This document shows positions 12,501-21,265 of a DNA stretch of 64,000 nucleotides, in pieces. Origin of the DNA: Trachythela sp. YZ-2020. Taxonomy: Eukaryota > Cnidaria > Anthozoa > Malacalcyonacea > Clavulariidae. The stretch covers positions 186,001-250,000 of the forward strand of contig JADLSH010000062.1 in the NCBI GenBank assembly GCA_016169945.1, given 5' to 3'. The notes under the pieces were generated by a model. It saw nothing but the letters and a program-made list of their open reading frames with translations, made no database searches and was not told the DNA's origin. The translations under genes and the position numbers were made by a program. The first letter of the stretch is position 1. Each line of letters opens with the position of its first letter.

Positions 12501-14252
12501 TCTGCTTTATATACAAAATCGACTGGATTTGAAAAAAGAAGGTATACGATTATACCATTCGATTGACAACAAATTGTTTCGGTTTCTTTCCACACACAAA
12601 AACTTTCCACATTGACATTCTATGCTAATGTAGTTTGACGTATATCGGTGAAACTGGTCAGAAACCCTCAATACGTCTAATCGAATACTAGACGAATTGG
12701 AAGAATCCGCGCTAGATAAATTTAGCTGCTGTGACTGAACATACTTGCACCATTTTGGCGACTTATAATCATAAATTTTCTTTCATTAATATCGACTGTG
12801 ATTCTGTGAAAAACACTGTATTACAAAGAATAGTTAAAATAAGGTTCGATGTTTCGACAACCCTCACGGTATATATCACATCGACATACAGTTCGATCGT
12901 AAACAAGGGCGAAAATCCATCTCAAAAAGTGGGGAGATGGAGCCTGCTAATAGTTATGGAGGCATGTAACAGGAGGCAGAGCATTTCCACAAAATTTATA
13001 GACACTTCCCGACAGGAGCGTAACTTGGGTCTAAGCATTAGGAGTGTGAGTTCGTTTTTCCAGACGAAAGGGCGTGGTAAAGGGGCCGGCCAAAGCCAAA
13101 ATTGTCTATTGGGGCCCCATGCCGCTAGCACGAGGGCACTAGGGGGTATGTGGGTATGTGTGCACAACTCTGAAACGCCATTTCATGCACTTTGGGGGAA
13201 GACTTGCAGAATTCTGATGATCAGAACATGTCGTATAATTGCATATTGATGCCCCTCTTCCCAAAAAGTAGGGTGATTCGTCCCCCCATCCCCCCCAGGA
13301 TTGACGCCCTTGATGGTAAAGTATATGAAAGCTTGGCTAATATATAGTGCTCAGGAAAACTATGCGAATAAATTACAAAAGTGGTAACTAGCTATAAAGA
13401 GCTACCAATAAGCTAAGTAAGTATCTTAGTTATCTTAGCTTTTACAGAAATGAGAAAGTCAGTTGGAATTGAAAAGCACAATAATGTAGTTCAAGACGGA
13501 GAACCATTAAATAGTAAGTACTTGTCCTGCTTTTTTTTATGTGTAAAGTTAAAGTGCCACTTATGGGTAATATTTGGATTATTCTAATATGAAATGTAAT
13601 ATATCTTTGTAGTAAAATCCTCTAGCTTCTTTACCAGGTTCGTTCTTTGTCAAATTTGGTAGATATTATGCCATTATAGATAGACTGCACATCACCTTTA
13701 ATAGATTAAGTGTTTGAATACCTGTTTTGGTCCTTTCTTTGACTTGATAAAATACATTCCATTTTCTGCGCCAGGAATATTGTCAACAACATCTGCGCAG
13801 TTAAGTGCTGGATCAATATAGTTTCCGTATGAATGCCCTTGAAAACAATCAATGTGGTCATATACGAGTAAAAGTTGACAGTAAAAGTCTAATGATGTCC
13901 TGAAGAGATAGAAGAGCATTGTTCTATGTTAATCAATTACAACGTCAAAATATAACAATTGTAGTACAGTAAATGGAAACCGGAAATTATTTTTTTTGTA
14001 GTTGGCTACGGCGTCCGACTTTTTGCATCGCTGATGTGATATATATAAGCATTTAAGTTTAATGGACATTTCATATTTAGAATGCTAGAATAGTAATATG
14101 TGTGAAAATTATGCCATACCATTGAGCATACTCCATCGAAATTTTCCGTCATTTTGTATGCAAACAACAATTTTATCGTTTCCCATGCGATCTTTGACAA
14201 CTGTGAATTTTCCTCTTTTGTCATTTTTGCATATACCAGGGTTAAAGTTTAC
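3296..14252 (-). CDS. Multi-exon secreted fibrinogen-like (FReD-related) protein gene, five internal exons
   Basis: Five minus-strand exons (14120-14252, 13722-13837, 11808-12016, 10783-10969, 3296-3532) have GT donors and AG acceptors. Their phases agree at every junction: after 133 bp phase 1, then 0, 2, 0 and 0. They give an uninterrupted 294-residue partial protein. It contains a cysteine-bearing NPGIC...KGKFTVVKDR-like region, then NCADVVDNIP...NGMYFI and VWCDVSTDGGGFMLVG, the signature of the N-terminal part of fibrinogen-like domains. After that come TKAHW, GGCSN, PGIGD and a cysteine-rich segment. I recall this layout from cnidarian secreted and skeletal-matrix-type proteins; that link is knowledge-based and untested. 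First and last exons are missing, so the start codon, any signal peptide and the stop are unknown. The 7.2-kb fourth intron hosts the palindromic element at 5363-9870. Confidence 0.8.
3608..3675 (-). ncRNA. Hammerhead-ribozyme-like motif (possible Penelope-type remnant)
   Basis: On the minus strand the sequence holds CTGATGA (3648-3654), a possible 6-bp stem II GGCACT/AGTGTT with G-U pairs, then GAAAC (3621-3625). This is the order of the hammerhead core. Stem III and the cleavage-site side are not convincing. Hammerheads of this kind are known from Penelope-like elements and retrozymes. It may be a degenerate copy or a coincidence. Confidence 0.3.
4480..4790. repeat. ACACATCTT/ACACACCTT-rich degenerate repeat tract
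   Basis: Many irregularly spaced copies of ACACA(C/T)CTT and its complement (GTGTG-type) lie between about 4498 and 4790, separated by AT-rich spacers. It looks like an old, diverged minisatellite or MITE with inverted arms. No unit length is clean enough to state. It lies in the large intron of the fibrinogen-like gene. Confidence 0.45.
4792..5022 (-). other. Unrecognised 76-codon open frame inside an intron
   Basis: The minus-strand frame has a fairly protein-like composition with no low-complexity run, and includes GFAHIHGFRYDSSGSFRYGC. Nothing in it is recognised. The flanking fibrinogen-like exons already join in frame without it, so it is not needed as an exon. It may be a chance frame, an alternative exon or a transposon fragment. 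Confidence 0.2.
5385..5850. repeat. Left subterminal repeats of element 1
   Basis: Five or so imperfect copies of a roughly 60-120-bp block follow one another. They contain ATCATTAAAAATTCAAAC, ATTAGCATATGGTACATTAAC and ACAGGGGGAAGCAGCGTCATT. The G-rich runs (AGGGGGGAGCAAGGGGGGAG) are striking against the AT-rich background. Inverted counterparts lie at 9597-9835. Confidence 0.85.
6365..6620. repeat. Arm module shared with element 2 (left arm of element 1)
   Basis: The block beginning GTCTTACAAATACATGTTTG and ending near CATCTCCCCAGACATG is almost identical to 21851-22118 in element 2. Inverted copies lie at about 8560-8830 and 25890-26165. It is non-coding as far as I can see. Sharing it between elements with different termini shows modular exchange. 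Confidence 0.85.
6622..6872. repeat. GATATCCTAAGATACTGTAT tandem array (left)
   Basis: A roughly 20-bp unit with GATATCC and AAGATACTGTAT recurs about a dozen times, with shorter TAAAATGATATCC variants. The inverted counterpart at 8021-8506 is about twice as long, so the arms have drifted in copy number since the palindrome formed. Confidence 0.9.
6905..7065. repeat. Degenerate telomere-like CCCTAA repeats (left)
   Basis: Interspersed CTAACCCTAACTC, TTAACCCTAACCCT and ACCTTAACCCTAACAC motifs form a C-rich strand resembling (CCCTAA)n, the metazoan telomere repeat, but irregular. The inverted TTAGGG-strand copy lies at 7835-7985, so the pair faces the central core symmetrically. Confidence 0.75.
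7129..7764. repeat. Core of element 1: (TAATGAC)n facing (GTCATTA/GTCATAA)n
   Basis: About 26 head-to-tail TAATGAC units (to about 7310) meet about 60 inverted GTCATTA/GTCATAA units (from about 7360). Between them is a short hinge of GACTATAGTCATAG type. Both sides are bounded by the same GATATC-GGGGCGCTCCCCGCCCATG sequence. The core is itself a large inverted repeat able to form a hairpin or cruciform. Confidence 0.95.
7835..7985. repeat. Degenerate telomere-like TTAGGG repeats (right)
   Basis: GAGTTAGGGTTAGGGTTAAGG, then TTAGAGAAAGGGTTGGAG and further GGGTTAGGGTTAAAAG motifs form the inverted partner of 6905-7065. Confidence 0.75.
8021..8506. repeat. GATATC tandem array (right, inverted)
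   Basis: About two dozen units of the form ATCATACAGTATCTTAGGAT mirror the left array. The larger copy number accounts for most of the length difference between the two arms. Confidence 0.9.
9597..9835. repeat. Right subterminal repeats of element 1
   Basis: These are inverted copies of the left subterminal block: GTGCTCCCCCCTTGCTCC, CATATGCTAATGA, TTTGAATTTTTAATGATG. There are fewer units than on the left. Confidence 0.85.
9877..10782. other. Intronic DNA, nothing recognised
   Basis: This is AT-rich sequence between element 1 and the exon at 10783-10969. A 74-codon minus-strand frame at 10397-10621 has no recognisable motif and does not continue the gene in frame. Confidence 0.45.
10783..10969 (-). 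CDS. Exon of the fibrinogen-like gene
   Basis: Acceptor TTTAAATAG|G and donor TGG|GTAAGT. The exon enters at phase 2, completing the tryptophan codon left open by the exon above, and ends at phase 0. It encodes YRFNFARRLSKLLVKGKGGC, then PGIGDVAFVKDL and a cysteine (FQCSRFGSH), ending GLGW. Conserved-looking Trp, Gly and Cys positions support a folded extracellular domain. Confidence 0.8.
11808..12016 (-). CDS. Exon of the fibrinogen-like gene with VWCDVSTDGGGFMLVG
   Basis: Acceptor ATTCCTAG|GTATGG and donor CATTG|GTAGGC. It encodes VWCDVSTDGGGFMLVGVKDT, then WSSILGNQPVLDFRIQ and TKAHW. The CD...TDGGG(W/F) motif is the core signature of the fibrinogen-like N-terminal subdomain. A shadow frame on the same strand is discarded because only this frame joins its neighbours. 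Confidence 0.85.
12017..13721. other. Intron with G/C-run patch near 13070-13310
   Basis: No exon seen. The patch 13070-13310 (GGGGCCGGCC..., CCCCCCATCCCCCCC) resembles the G/C-run ends of local MITEs, but I could not define termini. A long open frame at 12731-13249 is a chance frame. Confidence 0.4.
13722..13837 (-). CDS. Exon of the fibrinogen-like gene with NCADVVDNIP...NGMYFI
   Basis: Acceptor GATTGTTTTCAAG|GG and donor AAACAG|GTATTC. The exon completes a glycine codon from the upstream exon and ends at phase 0. It encodes NYIDPALNCADVVDNIPGAE, then NGMYFIKSKKGPKQ. This corresponds to the Cys...SG.Y.I start of fibrinogen-like domains. Confidence 0.85.
14120..14252 (-). CDS. Most upstream recognised exon of the fibrinogen-like gene
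   Basis: Acceptor ATTTTGTAG|GTAAAC and donor AATG|GTATGG. It encodes VNFNPGICKNDKRGKFTVVK, then DRMGNDKIVVCIQNDGKFRW. The splice donor falls two codons before an in-frame stop, which makes the splice call firmer. Exons with the N-terminus should lie above 14252 but are not identified. Confidence 0.75.
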
Positions 14253-14966
14253 CTACAAAATATTAAATACGGGTCAACTATACTCTTTACTGTAATATTT
14301 TCAATAAGCAAAACAAAGTACACAGTTTAACAGGAAAGCTTTGATACGCCTGCTGTGCACATGCAAATAGGTAAAACTGCATGAAGTTTTTAACGAATTT
14401 TTGTAACGGAATCCTTCTAGGTTTGTTTCAAAACGAGCTGGATTTTTGTTGTTAGATAATGAATCTATTTTGCACGACGTAGGCGAAACTTTTAAAATAG
14501 AACACAAAAAAGTTATTGCAAACAGTTATTTCGTTTGACATTCAAATGTTTCTTTTGCTAATTCTCTCTTCTTGGTTCTTGCCTTCTAAGTAGGGGCACA
14601 AAAAACAGCCTCGTCTATTTTCTTCATTATTCGTGGACACAAATACATGATTTCACACGTAGATGATTGAATAGAGATTGACGGAAATGACGGTAGCTAT
14701 TTGCCACAAGAATATTCCCACCTTGTTGGCCGATGACGTCATCCTTTGAGTATATAAGGAGCTAGAATGCGACGTTAGATCACCCCTGATGGAGACACTA
14801 GACCGGCGTGTCGAATAATTGGGTCGTAAATGCAATTCTACCGGTCTTTGCGTTCATTTACTTGCGAAAAAATGAATGATATTGGAAGTAGTTGTATGGA
14901 GTTGCAACCACATCTTATAGTCGACATTAAGCTATAAATCTGGATATTATTATTATTAATATTATT
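14253..14966. other. Probable upstream intron or 5' flank, nothing recognised
   Basis: No further exon of the minus-strand gene could be supported. Short frames at 14301-14507 and 14653-14835 lack motifs and splice continuity. Confidence 0.4.
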
Positions 14967-14991
14967 GCTCATCCGTATATGGACTAACACC

Positions 14992-16353
14992 CAGTAGCGA
15001 AGCCAGTCCGATGTGAGTGGTCATGCAACGAGCGCCGAAGGCGCGAGACCTGCTAGGGGGGTCCGGGGGCATGCACCCCCGGGAAAATTTTGAAATATTG
15101 ACTCCCAGAATTGCCATATGCAGCAATCTGGGCATCAACTTCTATGAATAGCTTGACCTAATAAAGGAAAAAATGTTGAGAATTTTGCATATTTCAGAGA
15201 ACAATAATGAAGGTAAACACAAAAATAGGAAAACCCATTCAGAATAATATCTAAATTTTGACTGTTTCGCTCACTCGACAATACCGGCTTCGCAACAAAG
15301 AAAGCATTTTCACAAGAATTGCCATAAAAGGGCTAGATTATGTCGTATTGTAATAAAAATGGATTCATTTCAAAGATATCACAAAGACCCGTCGAATGGG
15401 GGTATTTACGAGTTTGTACCGTGTAAACGAAAGGTAGGAAAGCGAAATGAATATTTAATTAGTTTATATTATTGCTAATTTGTAAACAAAACAAAATTCA
15501 GAGTGTTTAAAAGCGGCTAAATTGGCCGCATAGCGTTGTAAACAAACACAATTTACTTCTCTAAAGAGATCGTAAAACGCTGAATCGAACGGTGGTATTG
15601 CCATCTACATAGCATGCACCGAACCGAAGATATGTCCCCTGCCGGTCAAATAGTATTTTCTTGACGAAAGATCTGGCGTTGGTCGCTGCTTAACAATAAT
15701 ATTTTGTTCAGCAGTACTGCAGTAGCCCAAGCAGAAAAGGATTTCCTCACCAACTCCGAAACAATATCGTTAACTTCGAGTGAAGAAGAACTCGAAATGC
15801 CTGAATGACTTGAAGCCATGTTCATTCAGGCGGAAAGCTTCGAGCAAAGAGGCTGTGATCAGGTTGGGCTGCCCGTTAGTCATGCAAATCGAAAATTGCA
15901 TGACCATTGCTTCAAAAACAACCGCATTGCGCGTGCGCAAACATCGTAAGCCAATCAGAAAACAAGAAACCTAATATAAAATAATATTAGCTAGTCATGC
16001 AATTCTGAAAATGCATGACCAAAACACGCAGCGGGTAACCACGCAGCAATTCCACGCACTCGTTTTCCACTCGTATTACGCAACCGGACATGCATGTGAA
16101 AATATGCATGCCCTACTCAGTTGCCAAGGCAACAAAGCCGAAATCAAAAACATACGAGAATATTCAGCGAAAATATCGCGTAAAGACCATTGATTTATGT
16201 TTAAAAATATAGCATAAAGCAGCTGAACGTATAAAGGCAAAGATAAAGCGTAATTCTATTTTAGACAATTTTATTGAACTGATTTTTAAACATTTTTGGG
16301 GAAAGTTTTAGTCATGCACTGCATGACCTGCATGACCGCTGGCTTCGCCACTG
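14992..16353. mobile_element. Non-autonomous hAT element, 8-bp TSD CTAACACC
   Basis: The inverted termini are CAGTAGCGAAGCCAG and CTGGCTTCGCCACTG. They are flanked by perfect 8-bp duplications CTAACACC (14984-14991 and 16354-16361). Near the left end the sequence GGGGGGTCCGGGGGCATGCA is typical of hAT-type termini in invertebrates. Internal GTCATGCA/TGCATGAC motifs recur in both orientations (15880-16350) and are plausible transposase-binding repeats. The 1362 bp carry no transposase that I recognise. Confidence 0.9.
15296..15632 (+). repeat. Dispersed repeat copy, paired with 34609-34828
   Basis: The segment with AAAAGGGCTAGATTATGTC and AATTTACTTCTCTAAAGAGA through ACCGAAGATATG is nearly identical to 34609-34828 over its second half. 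It lies within the hAT element here, but not in a recognisable hAT copy there. Confidence 0.85.
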
Positions 16354-16799
16354 CTAACACCACTGCAAATAACATCTGGAGACTTCAAGCAGCACAGAAT
16401 TTTGCTATTCGAATAGTAACTGATTCTGGAAAATTCGACCACATTACTCCTGAAAGAATTGCACTGGATTCCTGTTAAGTTTCACTTATTCTACCGTAAT
16501 ACTATTCTATATATCATTCAAATCCTTTAATGGTACAGCACCCAGTATTTATCTAAGCGATCTGTGAGGAGAGAAGACATTAGTAAACGATACACCAGAA
16601 ACTCTGGATCTTTGAACATCCCCCTTTTCAAAAGTGCAACTGGCCAACGGACATTTAATTATCGTGCTGTCTCCCTATGGAACGATCTTCGAGGGGGCAT
16701 AAAATCTAGCTATCGATCAATATTTTCATACATAAATTACGTAATTATTATAAAAATTTATAACAGTTATTCATTGAAGACTATACTCTTTTGAATTAA

Positions 16800-18580
16800 T
16801 TAGGTTCCGATACTGTAACATATATATTCAGTAGCCTAGAATAGTTTTTAAGTAATGAACTCTGAAAAGCTTCCTTAGGGAGAATTCAATAAAGGATATT
16901 GTATAGTAATGTATTATTGTATATTATATACGATATACTGATTAATGGTAAACTATCCTTTTCCGGGCAAAACAAGTTTTCGCACGAATAGAATCCAAAT
17001 ATTGATTACATTCAAGTTTTGGCTCTCTCCACGACAACGTCCATGAGCATCACTATACTTAAACTTCATGAGAGGTGAGAACGGTTCATGCGAAACAGCA
17101 AAACTACCATACGCGGCGGAAGATTGGTTCAGTTGTGGGGGCTAAACAAGCTCTAAAGGGAGGAGGGCAGGGGGCATGCTCTAAAGGGAGGAGGGCAGGG
17201 GGAAAATTTTAAAATATAGAGTTTCTGAGATGACATTTCCTGCGTTATAGGGAAGATTTGACGTGCAGCAACCAGGTCATTTTGTTCACTTTGCATTTCA
17301 GGCAGCGAAAAATCTGGCACCTTCATATTAAGTTCTCCCAGTCTGAACATATTTTTGGGGGATCTAAAACCGTCATTACTAATTTGGGAATGCTATAGCC
17401 CATTAGCCCCCGGTTCTTCACCTAAGAAACTACAACGCTTGCATTTCAGGTGAAAAATGGGCTTTCAAAGAGGACAGAGAATCAACAACAAATTTGGACT
17501 TATTAATTAACATTTCATAGGATTCCCTTAAATTTTTGGGTATAGTATTGTAATATTATTTGCATTTTTTAAATTGTTGTGACCACAATAGTATTTAATT
17601 ATTTCCCAATAAATTTCCGGCAAAACCGCCAAAAGTCTTAAAAACTTGAAATATTTAGATAAATGTATGGTATTACTCCCAACAACGCCACTACACTAAA
17701 ATTTCGAAAAGAGTATTAGAGTAAAACATTTATGTAGTTTACAATCCATTTTAAAACATAGCTATTTGGCTTTCTAACGGTGGGTTACTTTATAACGATG
17801 GGTTACGAGCCACGGCGCGAAGCGCCGTGTGAAGATATTAATTCCACTCGGATATTTACACCCGGGTATGTGATCGAGAACATAGTGGAATCCAAAGTCG
17901 CACGCCGCGATGTCATGGACTGTTTTCTACGTTATACGCATTGATTGACTAAGACAAAGGCGTATGTCACTCTGTAAGGTTATTACAATATCGATTAAAC
18001 CTAGGTATTTTAGGAAGTTTAAATTTGAATTTTGAAGAAACAACGTCAAAACCTTAAAGGTAAATTTAAAAGAAAGATACCGTTCAAAAAACAGTTGAAG
18101 TTTTCTGAAAATTTTTTGACGTTTTTGTGAAATGTGTAAGGTTGAATTTTAGAGCAAACCAAAGCTAAAGGAGTACGTAATAACACATCTACTTTATGTA
18201 GTGGGGCAATTCATAATTACAATCACCATTTTACCATTTTGCACTAAAAGTAAAAAGTTGAGTGTTGCTATGGTTACAGTGATTGACGAATACTCATGTC
18301 ACAATAAATTTTGGGAAGTATAATTCCTGAGTTCGAATAGGCGAGGGGATTCTGCATGAGTGTATTTCTAGTTAATACGGGAGAATTTGATGGCGTTCTT
18401 GCCAACGATGGACGAAAGCTTGTTTCATGATTATTTTGGAATGAATTTATGAGCATGAAATAAATAGAACAACTTTATATCTTTTACCCTTGTAGCAACA
18501 ACACCATTTGCTAAATTTTCAAATATTTATTGGAAAATGACACAATTAAACGGCATCTAAAAATGGATGCGTTCTTCTAA
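16800..18580. other. Non-coding; G-rich duplicated motif at 17150-17205
   Basis: The only structure I can support is a direct duplication of GCTCTAAAGGGAGGAGGGCA (starting 17149 and 17177), probably the end of a hAT-type MITE. A short CG-rich hairpin CGGCGCGAAGCGCCG lies at 17813. No gene is recognised. Confidence 0.45.
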
Positions 18581-18582
18581 AG

Positions 18583-19400
18583 CCTGGTTCACACGAGTGA
18601 GAGAAGCATAAGCAGAAATACAAAAGAAAACTTTCCCTCTAGGGCTTAAAAAGACGAAGCGGGAAATACTTTTCTTTGAAATGTCTTTTGTTCCGGCTTA
18701 GCTTATGCTTAGAGGCTTGCATGTGCTTATGCTTGTGCTTAAATTTTCTCTTCTGTCGTTAAAAGTTGTACTTAAACCAGGGCCTTTTTTAAGAAATCGT
18801 TAGTGGGGGGGCAATAATCGAAAAGGGGACCTAACAAGTGGATGGCCGTCAACGTTTGTCAATAAATATTATTGGTTTTGTCGTCGACGGGGGGGGGGAA
18901 AAAAATTTTCCCGGACTATACAACATATTCCTATTTTTTATCTAAAATATGTAAACCGATCCCTGTTTTGGTTGTGATAATACCGTAATTTTCCTCAAAA
19001 TTATAAAGTTTGCTTTTTGCACACAAGGGACCTTCACTGGGGGGGCAAACAGTTGACTGGGGGGGCACTGGGGGGGCAAAAGTTGACTGGGGGCATACAT
19101 GGGGGCTGGGGGGGCATTTGCCCCCCAGTGCATTAGTTAAAAAAGGCCCTGACTTAAACCTGGTTCACACGAGTGAGATAAGCACAAGCATAAAATAAAG
19201 ACAAAAAGGTAAAACAAATGGATGCAGTTGAGTGAAGTGTGCAACATAAACATCGACGATAAGCACAAGCCTCTAAGCATAAGCTAAGCCCAAACAAAAG
19301 ACATTTCAAAAAAATCTTCCCGCTTTGTCTTTTTAAGTTTTATAGAAGGAAAGTTTTCTTTTAAGTCTAGGACTTGTATATAAGCTTGTATGCATTTCAT
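18583..19400. repeat. Two opposed copies of a CCTGGTTCACACGAGTGAG MITE
   Basis: CCTGGTTCACACGAGTGAG occurs at 18583 and again at 19158. The interior of the first copy (AAGCATAAGCT..., CGGGAAATACTTTTCT...) returns in inverted orientation at 19245-19400. The pair forms an imperfect foldback of about 0.8 kb with a hAT MITE inserted near its middle. Confidence 0.65.
18778..19151. mobile_element. hAT MITE with CAGGGCCTTTTTTAA termini and 8-bp TSD
   Basis: The inverted ends CAGGGCCTTTTTTAA and TTAAAAAAGGCCCTG are flanked by perfect ACTTAAAC duplications (18770-18777 and 19152-19159). The 374-bp interior is dominated by G-runs (CTGGGGGGGCAAAAGTTGAC-like) and could form G-quadruplexes. A second, older copy lies at 50963-51324. 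Confidence 0.9.
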
Positions 19401-19620
19401 TTACGACAGATAATCTCAACTGTTTTAGGGTAAAATGACCATGACGGACAACATGTCATATGTGCCAAAACCCATATCCGGGACGAAATACCTGAAAATG
19501 ACAACACCCAGAAACGGCACTATCGACATAGCTCTATCTCCTGAACGATCAAAGCTACAGACATTATGAAGTGTTGATAGTGTTTAGAGTGGTCTCTTTT
19601 AGGGGTGGTTTTAAGTTTAT
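19385..19620 (+). repeat. Dispersed repeat, inverted partner at 37085-37340
   Basis: The stretch from GATAATCTCAACTGTTTTAG through CACTCTAAACA-type sequence (read here as the complement) corresponds, inverted, to 37085-37340. Shared landmarks are ATGTCAT, GGCACTATC(GA), AAAGCTACAGAC and GAGTGGTC. Confidence 0.7.
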
Positions 19621-20645
19621 TTCACTTACCATTTCAGCCATATTTTGCCGTCTTATTCGCTTTTTATCACCGAGGTTCGCACATATGCTTGCTCTGTGCT
19701 GGTTGTACTTATGTATTTAGACCATGTGCACGCGGTAGCGTTTCTGTGCGTTTTTGTGCTGTTTCTATTCTTAGGGAATTACTTTGAAAATTATTTCTTA
19801 CTTTGACACAGTGCAGGGGAGAGTCGGTAGCACAGAACTGTATTGAATATTATTATAGACGTTTAATTAATAAACAAACATGGAGAGTCTGTTTGGACAC
19901 GGGCAAACAGATCGACTAGGGCTTAAATGTCAACCTTAAAATTGTTGCTATGTTCGGTTATGCCTTATATATTAAAAATATATCAATGTCATTGAAGTGC
20001 TGTTGATTCTCATTTAGATATATCGGATCAATTGAAGTATACAGCCCCCAATATATAGCGCTGCATTGAAATGCCTCGACTAATAAATCCCGTTTTAATT
20101 ATCCAGGATCATGAGTTATAATTTTAGTTGATGTATTAGACTTTCCTACAATCTTTGCCAGAAACTATGGGACAAATATTGAAATTCCATCACGCATCTT
20201 ATGTTCAGTTCTCCCCGCGTCCCCCGTTCACAAAAAGTAATACATCGCAAACGAGACATCTCCTGACATGAGCGCAACATTGAAACGGGTGGGGGGAGGG
20301 AGGGGGGAGTAATTACGTTAAAAATGTTATAATAACTATATTTCTTCATTGAAGCTATATTGTCCCAAAGTATTATGGCAAAGATTGTCTGTAAACGCAT
20401 CGCCATTATCCATAAAAATAATTTAACGGTCACAGACCAATCATGTACGCAGTAACTCTACGTGATTTATTCATTGACTGACCTCAATCCGGTCGAAAAT
20501 GTTTTCCACATGGTTAAGAGCAATCTACAGATGCAGGTTCGACACACAGGGAATCAATCATGAAACATGGACGGAGTTCAAGAATAGAGTTTCTAAAACA
20601 TTGCTATATAGATACTTCTGTAGATTTGTCAATAATTTACTATTA
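19621..20645. other. Non-coding, nothing recognised except a G-run at 20286-20310
   Basis: A GGGTGGGGGGAGGGAGGGGG run sits at about 20288. No gene, RNA or repeat boundary is supported. Confidence 0.45.
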
Positions 20646-20651
20646 AGTATG

Positions 20652-20905
20652 AGTAGTAGTGTATGTGGTTTTCGACCCGGATTTTTGAGAGTGTGCGAGA
20701 GTGTGTGAGAGTTTTGAGAGTGTGCAACATCATTAACATAATTATGTATTGACGTCATAATGATATGCAAGGTGAGTTTGGGCGAAACAGTCATTATGTT
20801 GAGTTTTGAGAGTGTGCAACATCATTAACGTCATTAATTATGTATTGACGTCATAATGATATGCAAGGCAAGTTTGGGCAAAACAGTCATTAAGCTGAAC
20901 TCAGC
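20652..20905. repeat. Left terminal and subterminal repeats of element 2
   Basis: The terminus is followed by GAGAGTGTGCGAGAGTGTGT-type repeats. Two direct copies (about 20710-20800 and 20808-20900) of a block with TGACGTCATAATGATATGCA and GGGCGAAACAGTCATTATG follow. TGACGTCA is a consensus CRE/ATF site and ATGATATGCAA is octamer-like, so this may be an enhancer. Inverted counterparts lie at 27119-27358, and element 1 has a diverged copy near 5865. Confidence 0.85.
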
Positions 20906-20956
20906 ATTTTCGTCACAAAAAGAGTTAATCCTTACGCTTTTTATCACAATAGCTAT

Positions 20957-20992
20957 AGCGTCCCTATATATTTTACTAAGCGTTGTTTGAGC
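20957..20992 (+). promoter_or_regulatory. Conserved TATA-type promoter of the element family (left arm)
   Basis: TATATATTTTAC (20965-20976) followed by AAGCGTTG sits 28 nt upstream of the ATG at 20993. The same string occurs in the right arm (27034-27045, inverted) and in both arms of element 3 (38919 and 43162). Conservation between otherwise diverged elements argues for function. The spacing implies a very short leader. Confidence 0.7.
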
Positions 20993-21265
20993 ATGACTAT
21001 CGACATACTGTTCATCGCTAAGAATCAACTTGTGCTTCGTGTCAATATGTGTGCTTCTAGTTTTGAGAATAAAATCTTAAATGAATTGACAGATGAAGAG
21101 TTTGAGGAAGGGGTTCCCGTTTATGATGACGACGAAGATATATATGTATATACTAATGAAGAGTTTATTGAAAAGGTTTGGTACGCGTGTGTCAAGCATG
21201 GATATATCTCTGAAGATTACGATATCATGGGAAAGTTTCTTGACGAAATGAAAGTCACTCCATAA
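20993..21265 (+). CDS. Arm gene A, first frame: small acidic protein of unknown function (left arm)
   Basis: Ninety codons from the ATG nearest the promoter. The middle is acidic (VYDDDEDIYVYTNEEFIEKV), with an aromatic-rich C-terminal half containing WYACVKHGYISEDYD. I recognise no domain. A second frame (21252-21623) overlaps it by 14 nt and would be joined by a +1 shift. The right arm has the same discontinuity, so it predates the inverted duplication, or the arms have been homogenised. Whether A is a complete protein, the first part of a frameshifted or spliced product, or a dead frame is open. Confidence 0.5.
   Translation: MTIDILFIAKNQLVLRVNMCASSFENKILNELTDEEFEEGVPVYDDDEDIYVYTNEEFIEKVWYACVKHGYISEDYDIMGKFLDEMKVTP

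Larger units (their letters stand above)
14967..16794 (+). pseudogene. LINE reverse-transcriptase C-terminal relic, split by a hAT element
   Basis: Outside the inserted element the plus strand reads WTNTTANNIWRLQAAQNFAI, then KFDHITPERIA, and after a frameshift IPLFKSATGQRTFNYRAVSL and WNDL. The LQ..QNFA.RI...KYDHITP and FKTATGQRSF..RA..LWN motifs are the C-terminal hallmark of LINE open reading frames widespread in anthozoan genomes. Removing the insert and one copy of its 8-bp duplication restores this frame at the insertion point. The relic also has its own decay between 16478 and 16564. No upstream catalytic YADD region remains in the window. Confidence 0.8.

Noticed and set aside
12731..13249. 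172-codon plus-strand frame
   Set aside because: It crosses intronic DNA of the minus-strand gene, has no recognisable motif, and runs through a G/C-run MITE-like patch.
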